Assembly (NCBI GenBank): GCA_034231615.1
Contig: CM067312.1
Location: forward strand, 6,807,747-6,871,746
DNA from: Meghimatium bilineatum
Lineage: Eukaryota > Mollusca > Gastropoda > Stylommatophora > Philomycidae
Direction of reading: 5' to 3'
DNA: 64,000 nt
Below the pieces are notes generated by a model, which was not told the origin of the DNA, searched no databases, and worked only from the letters and a program-made list of their open reading frames with translations. Every line of letters begins with the position of its first letter. Within the stretch, counting starts at the first letter, position 1. Positions 47,801 through 62,800 of this stretch are shown one piece after another. The position numbers were made by a program, and so were the translations under genes.

Positions 47801-50800
47801 AGTAACCTGAGCGCAATTAAATCAATCCTTTATACTTCTTTAACCTATTTTTTAGTTATTCTGTTACAGCAAGCTGTCATAATAGGAGATTAAGTCTGAT
47901 ATTTAGTTCATTAAGAAATATAGCATTTTTCTCACTTGTTCAGTTTCGGTGATCATTCTAAATCTTCAGTCTTGTCACTAGAATAAATCACATTGTATTT
48001 TCTAAATCTTGTCTTGTCACTAGAATAAAGCACATTGTACTTTCTAAATCTTGTCTTGTCACTAGAATAAAGCACATTGTACTTTCTAAATCTTCAGTCT
48101 TTTCACTAGAATAAAGCACATTGTACTTTCTAAATCTTGTCTTGTCACTAGAATAAAACACATTGTACTTTCTAAATCTTGTCTTGTCACTAGAATAAAA
48201 CACATTGTACTTTCTAAATCTTGTCTTGTCACTAGATTAAAGCACAGTGTACTTTCTAAATCTTGTCTTGTCACTAGAATAAAGCACATTGTACTTTCTA
48301 AATCTTGTCTTGTCACTAGAATAAAGCACATTGTATTTTCTAGGTAAGAGTCTTCCCTATTACTTCTTCCAAGATAAGGACATTAATTTTTCTTAAAATC
48401 AGAGCATGCTCCTGTGTGTTCACAGAGCCCAAGAGGGAAGCATAGAAGAGCAACACTGTTACCCACCATACATTTCGTAGGAAGCGACTAATGAGTTTTG
48501 AGGTGGAGTTGACAGTCCCATCCATAGAGGGTCAAAGTGATCCAGAAGCCATGCTGAAATCAGATATGCCAGCTAAGCTGGGCTTCAGATCACATCCTAC
48601 TGATCTGCAGGAGTTTAAGAATGAATAAAGAAGAATCACAGTATGAAATCTCAATAGCTTTTCATAAGTTAGCTTCACTTTAAAGAAGCTATTTCACATT
48701 CTGTGTATAATACATAATCTTGTGTATGTCAATGAGTTCTGTCCTTTTATTATTAATTATTTATGAAATAAACTGAGTTCTGTCCATTTGTTAATTCGTC
48801 AGACAAATGGAGTGTCTAATGGATTGGTACCAATGTTGAGGGTTTATAACAACACTGCAAGATACGTGGACCAAGGAGGGAATAAGGTATGAGTTTTGAA
48901 ATTGCTTACAGTTGTTGTGTATTATTGGTGTTTTTAATATCTTGAAATTAATATGGAAGTCATTACAGTTTTCGCCTGTGTGTTACTAAGTTCTAAAGGG
49001 GAGAAAAATAGCAACACTGTACCTTTGATGCATGTCATAAGAGACGACTAATGGGCAGCACACCTGAAATTTCTATATGTAAAGTTAGACTTTTAGTAAC
49101 AGCCTGAATCAGAGAATTATTGCTCGCCTGTGAGTAGTCTCTTTACTGTTATCACAGTTGATCTGTAGCGGCCGTTACTGACCCGAGGTACTTATTACCC
49201 GGCTGCTGATTTAATTAGCTGGTGTTGAGGCTAGGGGAATTCCAATCTGGACATTGGTGAAACGAAATGACTAAAACATTCTTCTACATATTACAGACAG
49301 GCGCAATTATTCAAACTTTCAACTAACTATATTAATCCTGGCAGTAATCCAAATTTAAAAAAACTGCTAAATTCATTTTGGATTGCTGTGCACATTTAAT
49401 ATTTATACAGGTACGGAAATATCTGTATTTTTCATGTTAATTCAGCAGGCCTAGTCTCATTGTTGACAAAATAAATGTGCAAAATAAACTATTATCTCAC
49501 AATTATGGTCAACGTGATCCGGAAGCCTTGCTGAAGTCTCATGTTTCAGGCCGAAAGGTGCAGATATCGCAGCAAAGCAGTAAACTATGACACAAAGCAT
49601 TCCGTTCTCCGGACTATATCGTGTTAATCTGCAGAAACTTAAGAACGAATGTAGAAGAATGTGAAGCATTTAGATCATTTAGCATTTTATAAAAATAGTG
49701 ATTCTTGACTGTAAGGTGCCTTGACTTATCGGAGAATACACACATTTTATAAGTTCTCGCAGTTTTAATGAATTTTGAAGACTACTAATTTTTATGGCTT
49801 AACAGCAAATGAGAAAATTTCAACTTGCGCAAACTGGCTCTAGGTTCAAATTAGTAGTCATTCTATTCACTTAACACTGGCAATTCTATGGAAAATGAGC
49901 TGTGTCTAAAATTCAATAATAGATTCAAGTGTCCTATACAACGTACAGATATAATAATAGATTCAAGTGTCCTATACAACGTACAAATTCAATAAGGAGT
50001 ACATATGTGCTTTATTCTTCCTTGAAGGCCGCAAGAGGTCAGTCTTGGTAGGGCAATACCTTGACTGTCCCCTTCCTTCTCTGTCATCCTATTTGTGCTG
50101 CATGACTTGCCAAGACATGAAAGAGAATCAAAGAATAGCAACACTGACATGTCATCAGAGGCGACCAATGAGATTTGTGATTGGCTGTCCCCATCCCACA
50201 GATCAAAGTGACTCGAAAGCTGTACAAGATGTTTAAGTCAATTTGCTTTATCTATTCCAGAGACCTGGAGCCTTCGCTGTATATTTAGAACCATGGCATG
50301 CTGATATATTTGAATTTCTGGACTTGAAGAAAAATACTGGCAAAGAAGAACAGCGTGCAAGGGATCTTTTCTACGCCTTGTGGATTCCTGATCTTTTCAT
50401 GCGTCGTGTGGAAGCAAATGAAAATTGGACACTTATGTGTCCTCATGAATGTCCTGGACTAGCAGATGTGTGGGGTGAAGAATTTGAGAAACTTTATCAG
50501 AAGTGAGTTATTTTAGTAGTTTCTTGTATCCAATTAGTGCCTACCTGTGTGATTATGTCTCTTGGCTACGTTTAATCGTTTATGTTTATAATTTATTAAT
50601 TTAAATATAAATATATTTAGGATTAGGGTTAGAATTAGTTATGTAAAACATAACTAACCCTAAAAATGAATATTTAAATTAATTATTGATATAATATTTA
50701 GATCAATTAATCACAAAATTAATTAATAAAAAAAATAACGGATGTGTTGGGCTATTGGCGCAAATAAAACGGTAACAACGCATTTCCATTTTCTGGACTA

Positions 50801-53800
50801 CATCCTGCTGGAAATCTAGCAGGACCATGATCCTGCTAGATCCAGTGGGGGTTTGAAAATGAACGCAGAAGAAGAAGTATGCTGTGGAAATAAAGGCCAC
50901 TTTATAACAGCAGTTACTATGATGTGTAGAGAAAGGATTTTTTATTGTACCCTTGAAATAAAAAAATGATGTCCTGTGGTTAGAACCCAAGATCTCATAG
51001 TTATGAGACCAGCGTTCTAGGCATGCGGTTCATCATGTTTTTGATTGTAGGTGTAATATAATACTATTCTGATAGTTACAAATACATTGGCCAGGACATG
51101 TAGTATGTATGTCAGATCATTTCAGCGTTTACCAAAGATACTCAGTAGAGAGATACAGAAGAGCATTCATTTTCAAGAGGTAAATCCAGGAATATGGTAA
51201 TGAAGTTTTTGCTAATCGCTGAAGACATACATAATGAAACACACAAATCGAAGTTTCGACCAAAAGGTCTTTATCAAGATAAAAATTAAAACATACAACA
51301 GAAAACGGACAGTAAGAATATGGACGTTCACCTTGGCATGTGTAACAAAATTCATTCATATTCCTGAATTTACCTGTTGGATTTAACTTTATCTCAGTAA
51401 GCACATATTATCAATTCATTTTCAAAGTGGTCTAAAGAAGAGAAACAAGGACTCGTTAAAGATCTCACCAAAAGCTTTTGGCATAAACCTAGATACATGA
51501 GAAGATATATAAATAACCAAATAGTCGGAGGGTGTTCGACAAAATGGAGGGTGCCGCAGTAACCAAAGTAACAAATAGTAATTCAAAATTAGATGAACAG
51601 GTTACTGGAAATACCTAACTATGAACAAATTTAGATGAAAAGGTATATAAAAAACATGCAATAAAACATGGAGAATTGTCCTGTTTTGTTTTATTGCATG
51701 TTTTTTATATACCTTTTCATCTAAATTTGTTCATAGTTAGGTATTCCCAGTAACCTGTTTATCTAATTTGGCATTACTATGCATTTGTTTATCAGTCTAT
51801 TTCTACCAACTGTGATTCTTCCTGTAAAACCATTTACAATTAGTGAATTATTACATTTTAATTTCATTTACGATGGCATGAGTAAATTGACTTATGAAAT
51901 GTATGTTCCATTTCAGATATGAGGCTGAGAAAAAAGGAAGGAAGACAGTTAGTGCTCAGAAACTGTGGTATGCCATCATAGAGTCGCAAACAGAAACTGG
52001 CACGCCATACATGCTGTACAAAGATAGCTGCAACAGAAAATCCAACCAGCAGAACCTTGGTACCATCAAATGCAGTAACTTGTGCACAGAGATTGTGGAA
52101 TACAGTTCTCCAGATGAGGTAATTTGTTGGGAGAATTTTACATATGCACAATTTTAGTTCAGGCAGATTCTTAGTCCATATCAGTCAATTGAAATATATT
52201 CACAGATTGCAGATCCCTACTGGAATCAATCCAGAGCAACAGAAACAAAAGCCTTCTGCACATCAGACATGAGCTAAGACAGATCCAAAAATCATCAGCT
52301 ATTACCCGTCAATGGATACCATCACACTGTGGAATCATGGGAAATGAGAAAGCAGATGCTCTGTCAAAAGCATGAAGCGAAATGGAGCAACATAGACACC
52401 CACTGTCTTACGGAAAGGCAAAAACAATAATCCACAACACATACACAGCAAAGTGGAAGAAACAAATGGAAGTGGAATACAAACATGATGCAATACATCT
52501 CCAAAGATATCAACAGACCACAATATTTCGCCTTAGAACAGGCCACTGCAGACTGTTGGGTCACCTTTACCGATTGAGGATCTCATACACAGATGAATGT
52601 CCATGTGGATCCAGAACACATATTCAGGACTGCCCAACATACAAAGAGCAGAGACAGCAGACCTGGCCAGAGGATACAGACTTGAGGCAAAAGCTATGGG
52701 GCAGCCGCTCTGACCTGGAGAAGACGATGGACTTCATCTTGACGACGGGCCTGACAATATAGCATGACCACAGTTGCTGAATGCAGAAGAAGAAGTCAAT
52801 TGAAATATGAACGTACTATTTTACCATAACTTACTGGTTATATACATTTTTCATCCATTATCTCATGTCAAATTAGGTTTTTGAAATCTAAGATGGTGTT
52901 TCATCTTTTGTCTAGTACAACTGCAGGATACTGCTAGATTTTAAGACCCTGGGAGTGTGGGCCAGGGTTGGGTATAATGTTTACAATACATCTAACGCTA
53001 GTACATGTCACTATGGTCATGTATTATTTCCCCTGACACTCAGTGGCATCCCAAAACAATAAAAACTTTTACGGGTACAAAATTATTAAAAACTGAACAG
53101 GGAGTAGTAGGGGGGTATGCTATGTAATTACAGTTCCAACTTTTGTCATGAGGCAACAGGTCATATATATCCATTATTTATCATGAGCCATAGGTCATGT
53201 GTTCATTATTATCCAGAGCCAATTGTATGTCACATTCATTATTGTCCAGAGCCAACTAGGTGTCACATATTCATTATTGTCCAGAGCCAACTAGTTGTCA
53301 CATATTCATTATTGTCCAGAGCCAACTAGGTGTCACATTCATTATTGTCCAGAGCCAACTAGGTGTCACATTCATTATTGCCCAGAGCCAACTAGGTATC
53401 ACATTCATTATTGCCCAGAGCCAACTAGGTGTCACATTCATTATTGCCCAGAGCCAACTAGTTGTCACATATTCATTATTGCCCAGAGCCAACTAGGTGT
53501 CACATTCATTATTGCCCAGAGCCAACTAGGTGTCACATTCATTATTGCCCAGAGCCAACTAGGTATCACATAGTCATTATTTACCAAGAGTCAACATATA
53601 TGTATACTATTGTCAACATGTAATATTTTGGAGCCTTCTGTAAGGAAAAGATTAGGAAGCTAGTCTGTATTTCTTATTCAGCATTTACTCTCAAACTCTT
53701 GCCTATTTGGATGTACACCAGAGAATGAAATACCTTGCCATGGTTTACAACTTAACTGCAATACTTGCCTTTCAGCCCAACACATCCAATATCAGCATGG

Positions 53801-56800
53801 CTTCTGTGTCACTTTGACCCTCTTGGATAGGACAGCCAACCCTACCACTGAAACCTTATTTGCCTCATGGAAGGTCACAGTGTCGCTATTCTATGCTTTC
53901 CTTTTAAGCCCCGACAACACACAGCCACCTGCAATATTTCATTTCTAATAATTGTTTTTTTATAATAATTGTCTGTGAATTGCCTCTAACTTAAATGTGT
54001 TTCTACTTTATTTCCAGGTTGCCGTCTGCAACTTGGCATCAATTGCACTAAACATGTATGTCAAACCAGACAAGACATTTGATTTTGATAAACTACAGCA
54101 AGTGACTAAAGTAATTGTTCGCAACCTGAACAAAATTATTGATGTCAACTATTATCCAGTCCCTGAGGTAGGCCCTATCATGGTTTAGTTCTTTAAGCTA
54201 CATAAATCTTCAGTTTTCCTTATTTTGTGTTAGTTTTTAAATTCATTCCCTATGGTACTGTTGATTTAAATTTATTTATTGTTTGTAAGATTAGTGTAGA
54301 TCAGGTGTAGCCAACCAGTGGTGCATGGAATGGTTATGTACAAAAGAACCCAATCTCCTATTGGGTCAATGGTCAGAAAGACATCAACCAGCAAATGTCA
54401 TAGAGATTTATTATTAATGTTGTTTTCACGTTCCTTTTTTTGCCTACAGTCATATTTAGGAAATGAGATGAATGGACACTTCAAAATGTCCTACATCTAG
54501 TTTCATTATTTCTTGAATTATCTTTCAACTAACGTACAGTTGGTTCTAAATATATGTTTATATATACATTACTTCTATAGGCAGAGCGTTCTAACAAACG
54601 CCATCGTCCAATTGGCATTGGTGTCCAAGGGCTTGCGGACACTTTTATTCTCATGCGCTTCCCTTTTGACAGTCAAAAAGCTATGCAGCTAAACAAAGAG
54701 ATTTTTGAAACTATCTACTTTGCTGCATTGGATGCTAGCTGTGAACTGGCTGAGAAACTGGGCCCGTATGAGACTTATGAAGGAAGCCCCATCAGCAAGG
54801 GCATTCTCCAACATGACATGTGGAATGTGAAATCAGTATGTATAAATTTTGTTTTCTGAAAATCTTTGTGTAAGGTGTTTATGTTTCTTTACTATGAGAT
54901 GTGTTCAAATGAAACCTGTCTGGTGCTACACCACCTATGCAAAATGGAAGCATTGGAAGGTGGGTACCATAGTTACTGAGTAAGGTTTAGTTATTAAGGA
55001 AAATTGAATGGGGTGGAGTTGTAACCATTTGCAGCGTTACTATGCGGAGGTTAATACATTTCTGTCGTCATGAATCTTGTCACCAAGCAGCCACATTGCA
55101 ATTGAAATATCCTGAATCACCAAAGAGCAAAAACTTCAAATCACAAATTTCCGCAAGAAAGGTTATGCTTACTGCCCTTTTTACCAAGGACTCTTGTGTG
55201 TAGACTTTAAAAAGCCATCAATGCTATCTTATGATGTAGTCCAGTGAACATCAGTTCTATCTGCCTCATGAACACACTAGACAAGCTGCATACAGCCATA
55301 TTTCATGTGATCTTCTGTGACAGTCTTCCTATCTGTCATCGGGCAATTACGAGTTTCTACTCTGTCATGATGGTTTATCATCCACCGTGCCCTTGTACCT
55401 TAAAGGTCAAAACAAGATCTAGCATGTCCCGTGCTACCCGTAAGTCATCAATGAATGCTTTTGCTGATAACTAGATATAAAATATAATTTGTGACATAAC
55501 TCTTTGCTATATACCATGATCAGTAATACTTTCGAAACGTTACATTATAGATAACTAACCTCAACTGGGTCGGTCTGAGACAACGTATTGGCAGATTTGG
55601 AGTAAGGAACAGTCTTTTGTTGGCTCCAATGCCGACGGCATCCACAGCACAAATCCTCGGAAATAATGAATCTATTGAAGCATACACAAGCAACATTTAT
55701 ACAAGGAGAGTTTTGTCTGGAGAGTTTCAAGTTGTCAACCAGCATCTGCTGAAAGGTATGTAGTAATTACAGATATCTTAAATGTACAGACCACGCCAAA
55801 GTCGAATTATCGGGTCATTTACATAAATAAAATAGTGAGACTGAATTTCCATTCATTAAACTCATCATCATGTCTCCGCAACGAAGGTTGGCTGCATCAG
55901 ATCTCCAACATCCCCTGTCTCTTGTTTAGGTGGTGCACTCTGCTAGACTGTAACGTGTCCATCTTGTGATGTTACTCTCTCACTTGTATCTCTGTCTACC
56001 TCTTGATCGCTTCCATTTGACTTTTGTAGATCAATCAAGTAAGATCTTCAATAAGGTGTCATGTCTTTTAATGTGTCCAAAATATTTTATTTGCCTGATC
56101 TTCATTTCTCTTAGTAGTTCTTTCTTTATATTTAGTGTTTTGGCACCTCTTTATTTGTGAGCTATGTCCTGCTAGAAATCTATTAGGACCATTGTCCTGA
56201 TACAAGAGAGATCTAACGGAAGTTTAAGAGCGAACAAACAAAATATATGTATTGTTCAAGTAACTTTATTTCCTGATGTCTTTAACATTCAAGGTGTGCT
56301 ATCCATCCGTGAATCTTACCTTTACTAACATCCAAGGTGTGCTATCTATCCGTGAAACTTACCTTTACTAACATTCAAGGTGTGCTATCCATCCGTGAAA
56401 CTTACCTTTACTAACATTCAAGGTGTGCTATCCATCCGTGAAACTTACCTTTACTAACATTCAAGGTGTGCTATCCATCCATGAAACTTACCTTTACTAA
56501 CATCCAAGGTGTGCTATCCATCCGTGAAACTTACCTTTACTAACATCCAAGGTGTGCTATCCATCCATGAAACTTACCTTTACTAACATTCAAGGTGTGC
56601 TATCCATCCGTGAAACTTACCTTTACTAACATTCAAGGTGTGCTATCCATCCATGAAACTTACCTTTACTAACATCCAAGGTGTGCTATCCATCCGTGAA
56701 ACTTACCTTTACTAACATTCAAGGTGTGCTATCCATCCGTGAAACTTACCTTTACTAACATTCAAGGTGTGCTATCCATCCGTGAAACTTACCTTTACTA

Positions 56801-59800
56801 ACATCCAAGGTGTGCTATCCATCCATGAAACTTACCTTTACTAACATTCAAGGTGTGCTATCCATCCGTGAAACTTACCTTTACTAACATTCAAGGTGTG
56901 CTATCCATCCATGAAACTTACCTTTACTAACATCCAAGGTGTGCTATCCATCCGTGAAACTTACCTTTACTAACATTCAAGGTGTGCTATCCATCTGTGA
57001 AACTTACCTTTACTAACATTCAAGGTGTGCTATCCATCCGTGAAACTTACCTTTACTAACATCCAAGGTGTGCTATCCATCCATGAATCTTACCTTTACT
57101 AACATTCAAGGTGTGCTATCCATCCGTGAAACTTACCTTTACTAACATTCAAGGTGTGCTATCCATCCATGAAACTTACCTTTACTAACATCCAAGGTGT
57201 GCTATCCATCCGTGAAACTTACCTTCACCTTCTCATACAGTGCACCTCCTTCTCTGTATTAAAACTATGCAGTAATAATAGGCCTACACTCCAATTATTT
57301 AACGTGAGAATGCACTAGGCAAATTGGTTAGTGGAAACAAATTGAACAGCTCTTGAAATTTCCCTGCACTGCAGTTACAGTTTGACCTTTTCATTCGGTG
57401 CAGCTAAGGGGTTACGTTTTGGTTGGTTGAAAGAGAAACGAAATTATGGTGAAAGTCTGTGTAATTGGCAACGAGACTGTATCTGTTTCACAAGGAAAAA
57501 ACTAGCTGATACTTGGAGAAGCAGAACATTGATAACCATTCTCTTAGTTGACAGGCAGTGATTACGTCATGGAAAAGAATGCACAAGGGAAACAATAATT
57601 GAAATAGGCATATAAAGTATGTTAATAATTGTCATAACCATATATAATAAATTTTGGTTATAACGCACTCATTCTGTCAGGACCAATTGGTTATAATGGG
57701 ATTTCACTATACTACTAAAATTCTTTCATGCTTCCATATGATTGCTTTTCTGAATACAAAATACTGCCAAAGATGGATGTGTCTGACCAAAGGCAGAAAT
57801 AAAACAGAGACACAGCACATTTCCTCTGGATTACATCCTGCTGGAAGTCTAGTAGGATCATTGTTCTGCTATAAGAGAGATCCAGCGGGAGTTTGAGAAT
57901 TAATTTTGAAGAATACAAAATGGTGGAACATATTTTCAAAATATATACACACACACACACACCCTTCTCTTCTTCCCCACCACCCCCCCCCCCCCTTCTC
58001 CTGAATAACAGGCTTCTTAACGCATTGCACATGACCGTTGGAGTCTTCTTAAAACACCCACATTGCACTGCACACAGGGCACAGACTTTAAATTCCAAAG
58101 TGCTTTAAATTCTAAAGTATGTCTACACATTAAAACATAATATATTCTTTTTCCTTAATTGGGAGTGAGGATGGACGTGGCCAGTAGAGAACCCCTGACA
58201 AAAATTTCAAAAAGAGGAGTGAATCAACATAGAACCGGAACCATCCACTGTTATACCCTGAGATATTTACTGAAGCAGAGATCTGATCACCCATGTCTGG
58301 TATGCGAAGAGGATAATCAACAAACTTAATACCTAATATTCTTTTTCATTCACATTAACTATTCTTGTATTACAATTTTTAGTGTGATCCTGGGGTGCAA
58401 AGGAAACGCTTTGCTCTAGGCAGACCCAGGGTTAGCAGATAACCAAGATCCCAAATGTACCTCCTCGCGGTGCACCCTGGTAACAGAAAACAGCTCGAGC
58501 TGATTCTGGCCACATCATTTGGGGATCGTGTCCGAGAATGTGGAGGTAGCAGATGGAAAGAGATTTGACTGCAAGAGAGACAGACAATATCTCTGTGTGA
58601 CACCATTTGCATCACCACATACAGCGACACTGTTGACATACAGTGACGCCAGTTAGTCTAGTCAGAACATTGGATGGACGGCCAATGTAAAAGGCACGTA
58701 AAGGTGGATGCACAGCGAGAAATAAATATGTGTTATAATGAGTACAATGACACAATGAAAGGGCAGAACAGTGTGAGAGGGCAGCGCGAACTGCAAATAG
58801 AAAGTGAAAAGTTCCTAGAAAAGGGGAACTACAAGCTCTGTTAGCTCGAGACGAGCTTCTAGTTACCTGTGCTCCTTTTAGGCAGAGACCCAGACCCAAT
58901 TGTGGGCTTTCGGAAAAGCAAGAAGACCTAAACCAACTCTAATGTCGAGCCTTTCTAAACCAGAAATGTTCTCGCGAAGAGAAAGGGTTCCGTACCCGAT
59001 AGGCTACGGCAAGAAAGGGACAACGATGGCAGTCCTGGCCCAACTCTGCTGTCAAGAATTCCTATACCGGAAATACACTTGCAGAGAGAAAGGGTTCAGT
59101 ACCTGATGGGCTCAGGCGCTATTGGGACATGGTCGTTCAGCTCGAGAACGCCTTGCTCTCAAACGCGTGGTGTGAGACTCAAATTTGGGCGAGCGGTTCA
59201 TGATGTCTGTGAACGACGCCTCGGGTAGGAGGGCGAACGAGCCAGGGTCCAACTCTTCTGGCGAGTTCTTCCTCATACAGAACCAGGCTCGCGGATGAGA
59301 AACGGTTTAGTGCCCGATGGACACAGGCAAGAGTATGTTCAATTGCACGAGATGGGTTCATAGACGGTGGAACACCTCGTGCCAGATAGACGCGCTCTAC
59401 AAGCATCTTGGCGAAGAGACACTACACACCAGCGTGCCCAGCGACAGATAGAGGCTGTCACTAGGGACCAAACCCAAAATAAAGAAATGACGAAAACGGG
59501 TGTGCTGGACCTCGGACGTCCTGACCACAAGTGGCCAACTGGGGTGCAAATAATCACAGTTCTACTGTGGAACTTGCAGCACAACGTACTTCACGCTCCC
59601 CGGCAGAAATCACACGAAATATTCGTTGTGGTTATTTGAGAGCGAACGCTGAAGAAGTGTGATCGTTAAAAAAACCGACTTTGAAACGTGCGTCTACAGA
59701 TTTGTCGTTTAAGTTATTGGCAAAGTTCAGGTGATGTAATATTTTTAAGTGTTTGCAATAGTTCATCATAATGATGGGTTATGATTAGAATTAGCAAGAT

Positions 59801-62800
59801 TTTTTTACAATTTTTAGCAGAACTGACACAGAAAATAATGATATACACATACTATGAGTGCTCATGTGAACCACAAATTATTCTATGGAAGCCTGTGTAG
59901 ACAAATTTTAAAAGTTGGGTGTTATTTTAGAAATATGTATAAAATTTATAATTCTGTTGTTTTTTTTAAAATTTTCTGTGCTGATCCAGATCTGACTGAT
60001 CTTGGTTTGTGGAATGAAAATTTGAAAAATGAGATCATTGCATCCAGTGGATCTATCCAAAGAATTGCCTCCATCCCAGAGGATCTGAAGGCACTTTACA
60101 AAACAGTGTGGGAGATCAAGCAGAAGGTATACTTTTTTCTTTCTTCTTCTTTCCTCTAGTTTTAATGTAACACCAACAATTATCATGTGATTTTGATGTT
60201 TCAATGTAGCACCAACAATTGTCATGTGATTGTGAAGTTTTTAATGTAACACCAACAGGAACTTAACCCTACCTTATATTTCGTCTAGAAACGGAATGTG
60301 TATAAACTTAGGTATCCAGCAAAAGTTCATTGCAAGTGCGTTACGGTGCACATAGTTTTCACACAGGCAATGATATTACTTCATGTACAGATCTTATTGC
60401 TAAAAAAAAAATTTTAAAAATGACTAATGTTAAATTTGGTTCAACTGTACCATGATGTAATCCTGCAGAATAGTAGTGAGCAGGATTATCCTAGAGTTTA
60501 GGAGGGGTTGCAGTTACTAGGAGTGGTTGCAGTTACGGATCATGTTACACAATGAGAGCCCATTCCCAATCACTGGATATGCGCACTACACACTTTGGTG
60601 GGTTGACGGTCAGTGCGTTGCACACAAATCGCTAGTTCCGTATCTGAAGTTACAACTTTTTAACATTGATGCTGCATTTTGATATAAAATATTTTAAAAA
60701 TACAACCAGACAATTATTTAAAGACTATGACCATTGTAAACATTGGTAGGCACTAATTGGACACAAGTTCCCACCAGCAATTATCATGTGTTTTTTATGA
60801 AGTTTATGTTTCCAGTGTCTTAACCCTTTCAATCCCAGCAGCTGTTCAGGAAATACTCCTGGCTTAATTTCCCAGGGCAAGGAGAATAGCTCCACACAAA
60901 TCTGAAGTAATTGTGCAAGAAAATTAATATCAAGTACAATTTGCAATCAATTTGTATGATTCAAAGTCCGATTAACAGATAATTGGAAGAGGTACTGATC
61001 TGTGAACAAATCAATCAATAAACCCATAACCCTTCAGGGTCTTAGGGGTACCACATTGGATGCTTCAGCACACAGAGTCCTCCAGCGAATTCTATCCTCA
61101 GCGATGCGGATGAGTGGAAATATCTTGCCCTGTCCATTCCTTGATGTTGTCTGTCCATGTCTTTATTTGTCCTCCTCTGCTTCTTCCACCCTCGACAGTT
61201 TCCTGCAGTATTGTTTTTGACAAGGAATCGTGCCTGCATACATGTCCGAACCATGCTAGTTTTTGTCGTTTCACTATTGAAAGCAATGGCTCCTGAACAC
61301 CTGCACACATCTCTACTTTATTTCTTACATACACATTGGTCTTATGTTCCCTATAGGAAATTCGTAGAATTCTTCTGTAGCATTTGTACTGGAAAGCCTG
61401 TACATATAAATCTGTGAACATATCTTTGTGAATGTCATGTAAGATAAGTTTACTTGTCATGTGACATGCAAGAGAGAGAAAAAATTAGCACCAGTTTCAT
61501 GTCGGCTTCATTTACTTGTGCCAATTTGTTTGCTGATAAATGTTCAAATTAAAGCCGCAAAGCAGTCTCCCTTGCACAACATGACAACAACATTCTGTAA
61601 CTGTTAACTACTCCAAATATATAGGCCTAGTTCACATAAAGAAAGTCCTAGATATTTAGTCCCAAAGAAGACGGATGTGTCGAGCTATTGATGCAAATAA
61701 AACGGCAACACAACGCATTTCCATTCTCTGGACTACATCCTGCTGGAAATCTTATAGAACCACTGTCCTGCTACAAGAGAGAACTAGTGGGAATTTGAGA
61801 ATGAATGCTGAAGAAGAAGAAATCTGAAACAGGGTTCCAAAACGGATGTTTTTCTGAAAATTTTGATACCAGCATACAAAATTTGTTCTACGCGTACCAC
61901 CAAAGAATGACTCATGTAGAAATATTGAAAACTGGACCTAGCCACAAAATCATAGTAATCTTGATCAGTGTCGCTTGCAGGACCTGATTTCTTGTGATCA
62001 ATATTGACAGATCATGTGTTGACTATTCTCAAACATTACTAAGTCTATGGTGTGCAGGATGGGACGCACACATTCATCAATTAGGCCTACACTACACATC
62101 GCAGCTAATTTCAGCTAGGTCTACTAAATACTGAACTACTACCCCAACAACATCTGATTCATTCACGTTATGTAGAATTTTATTTAAGAATTGTGTATCA
62201 TCATATGTGGGTCCATTTTTACCAGGTTTTGACAAAAATTGAAGGTCATAATAAACCTTGCACAGTTCAAAAACGGCAGCTACTAGAAACAATCTTTAAA
62301 AAACAACACTGGAAGGCGCCATTACCATTAATCACGTGCTAAATTTAGCATGTCTATTTGCATGGAACCAGTAACAGACATCAACAAAATGACAGTGTGT
62401 CAATCCGACGAGAACGGCCGCAACAGTAATGTACATATAGCCAACGATTTTGGCTGCGAAGGAATTGAATGAATTATAGGGGAGCACAAAATAGTGCCTC
62501 TTAACCTATCATGCATGTAGTAACAAGGATTGGCTACCCCGTTAGAAAGAGTTTTTTCTTCTGCAATCAGCTTTCTATGCTCAAAAGTCTATACAGGCAA
62601 GTGGGTTGTCTCCATGAATTGAGTGGCCAGCAGGAGGTCCTCGCAATTGCCCCAGAGCTAAATTTCAGTTCTGCCTCTTGGGGCTAGGTTTTGCTCTTCA
62701 GGTCACCAAAGAGTGGACATGCCTGCATGATGTGTTCTGGAGTCTGCATATTCATTAAGTGATCTCCCATTTTCAATTGCTTGTACCCATGCCTGTTTGG

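Noticed and set aside
47988-48331. Minus-strand frames with [14 protein letters not shown] repeats
   Set aside because: Translation of the 42-bp tandem repeat; period is a multiple of 3.
53260-53573. Open frames with H-Y-C-P-E-P-T repeats on both strands
   Set aside because: Translation of the 33-36 bp tandem repeat in intron 12.
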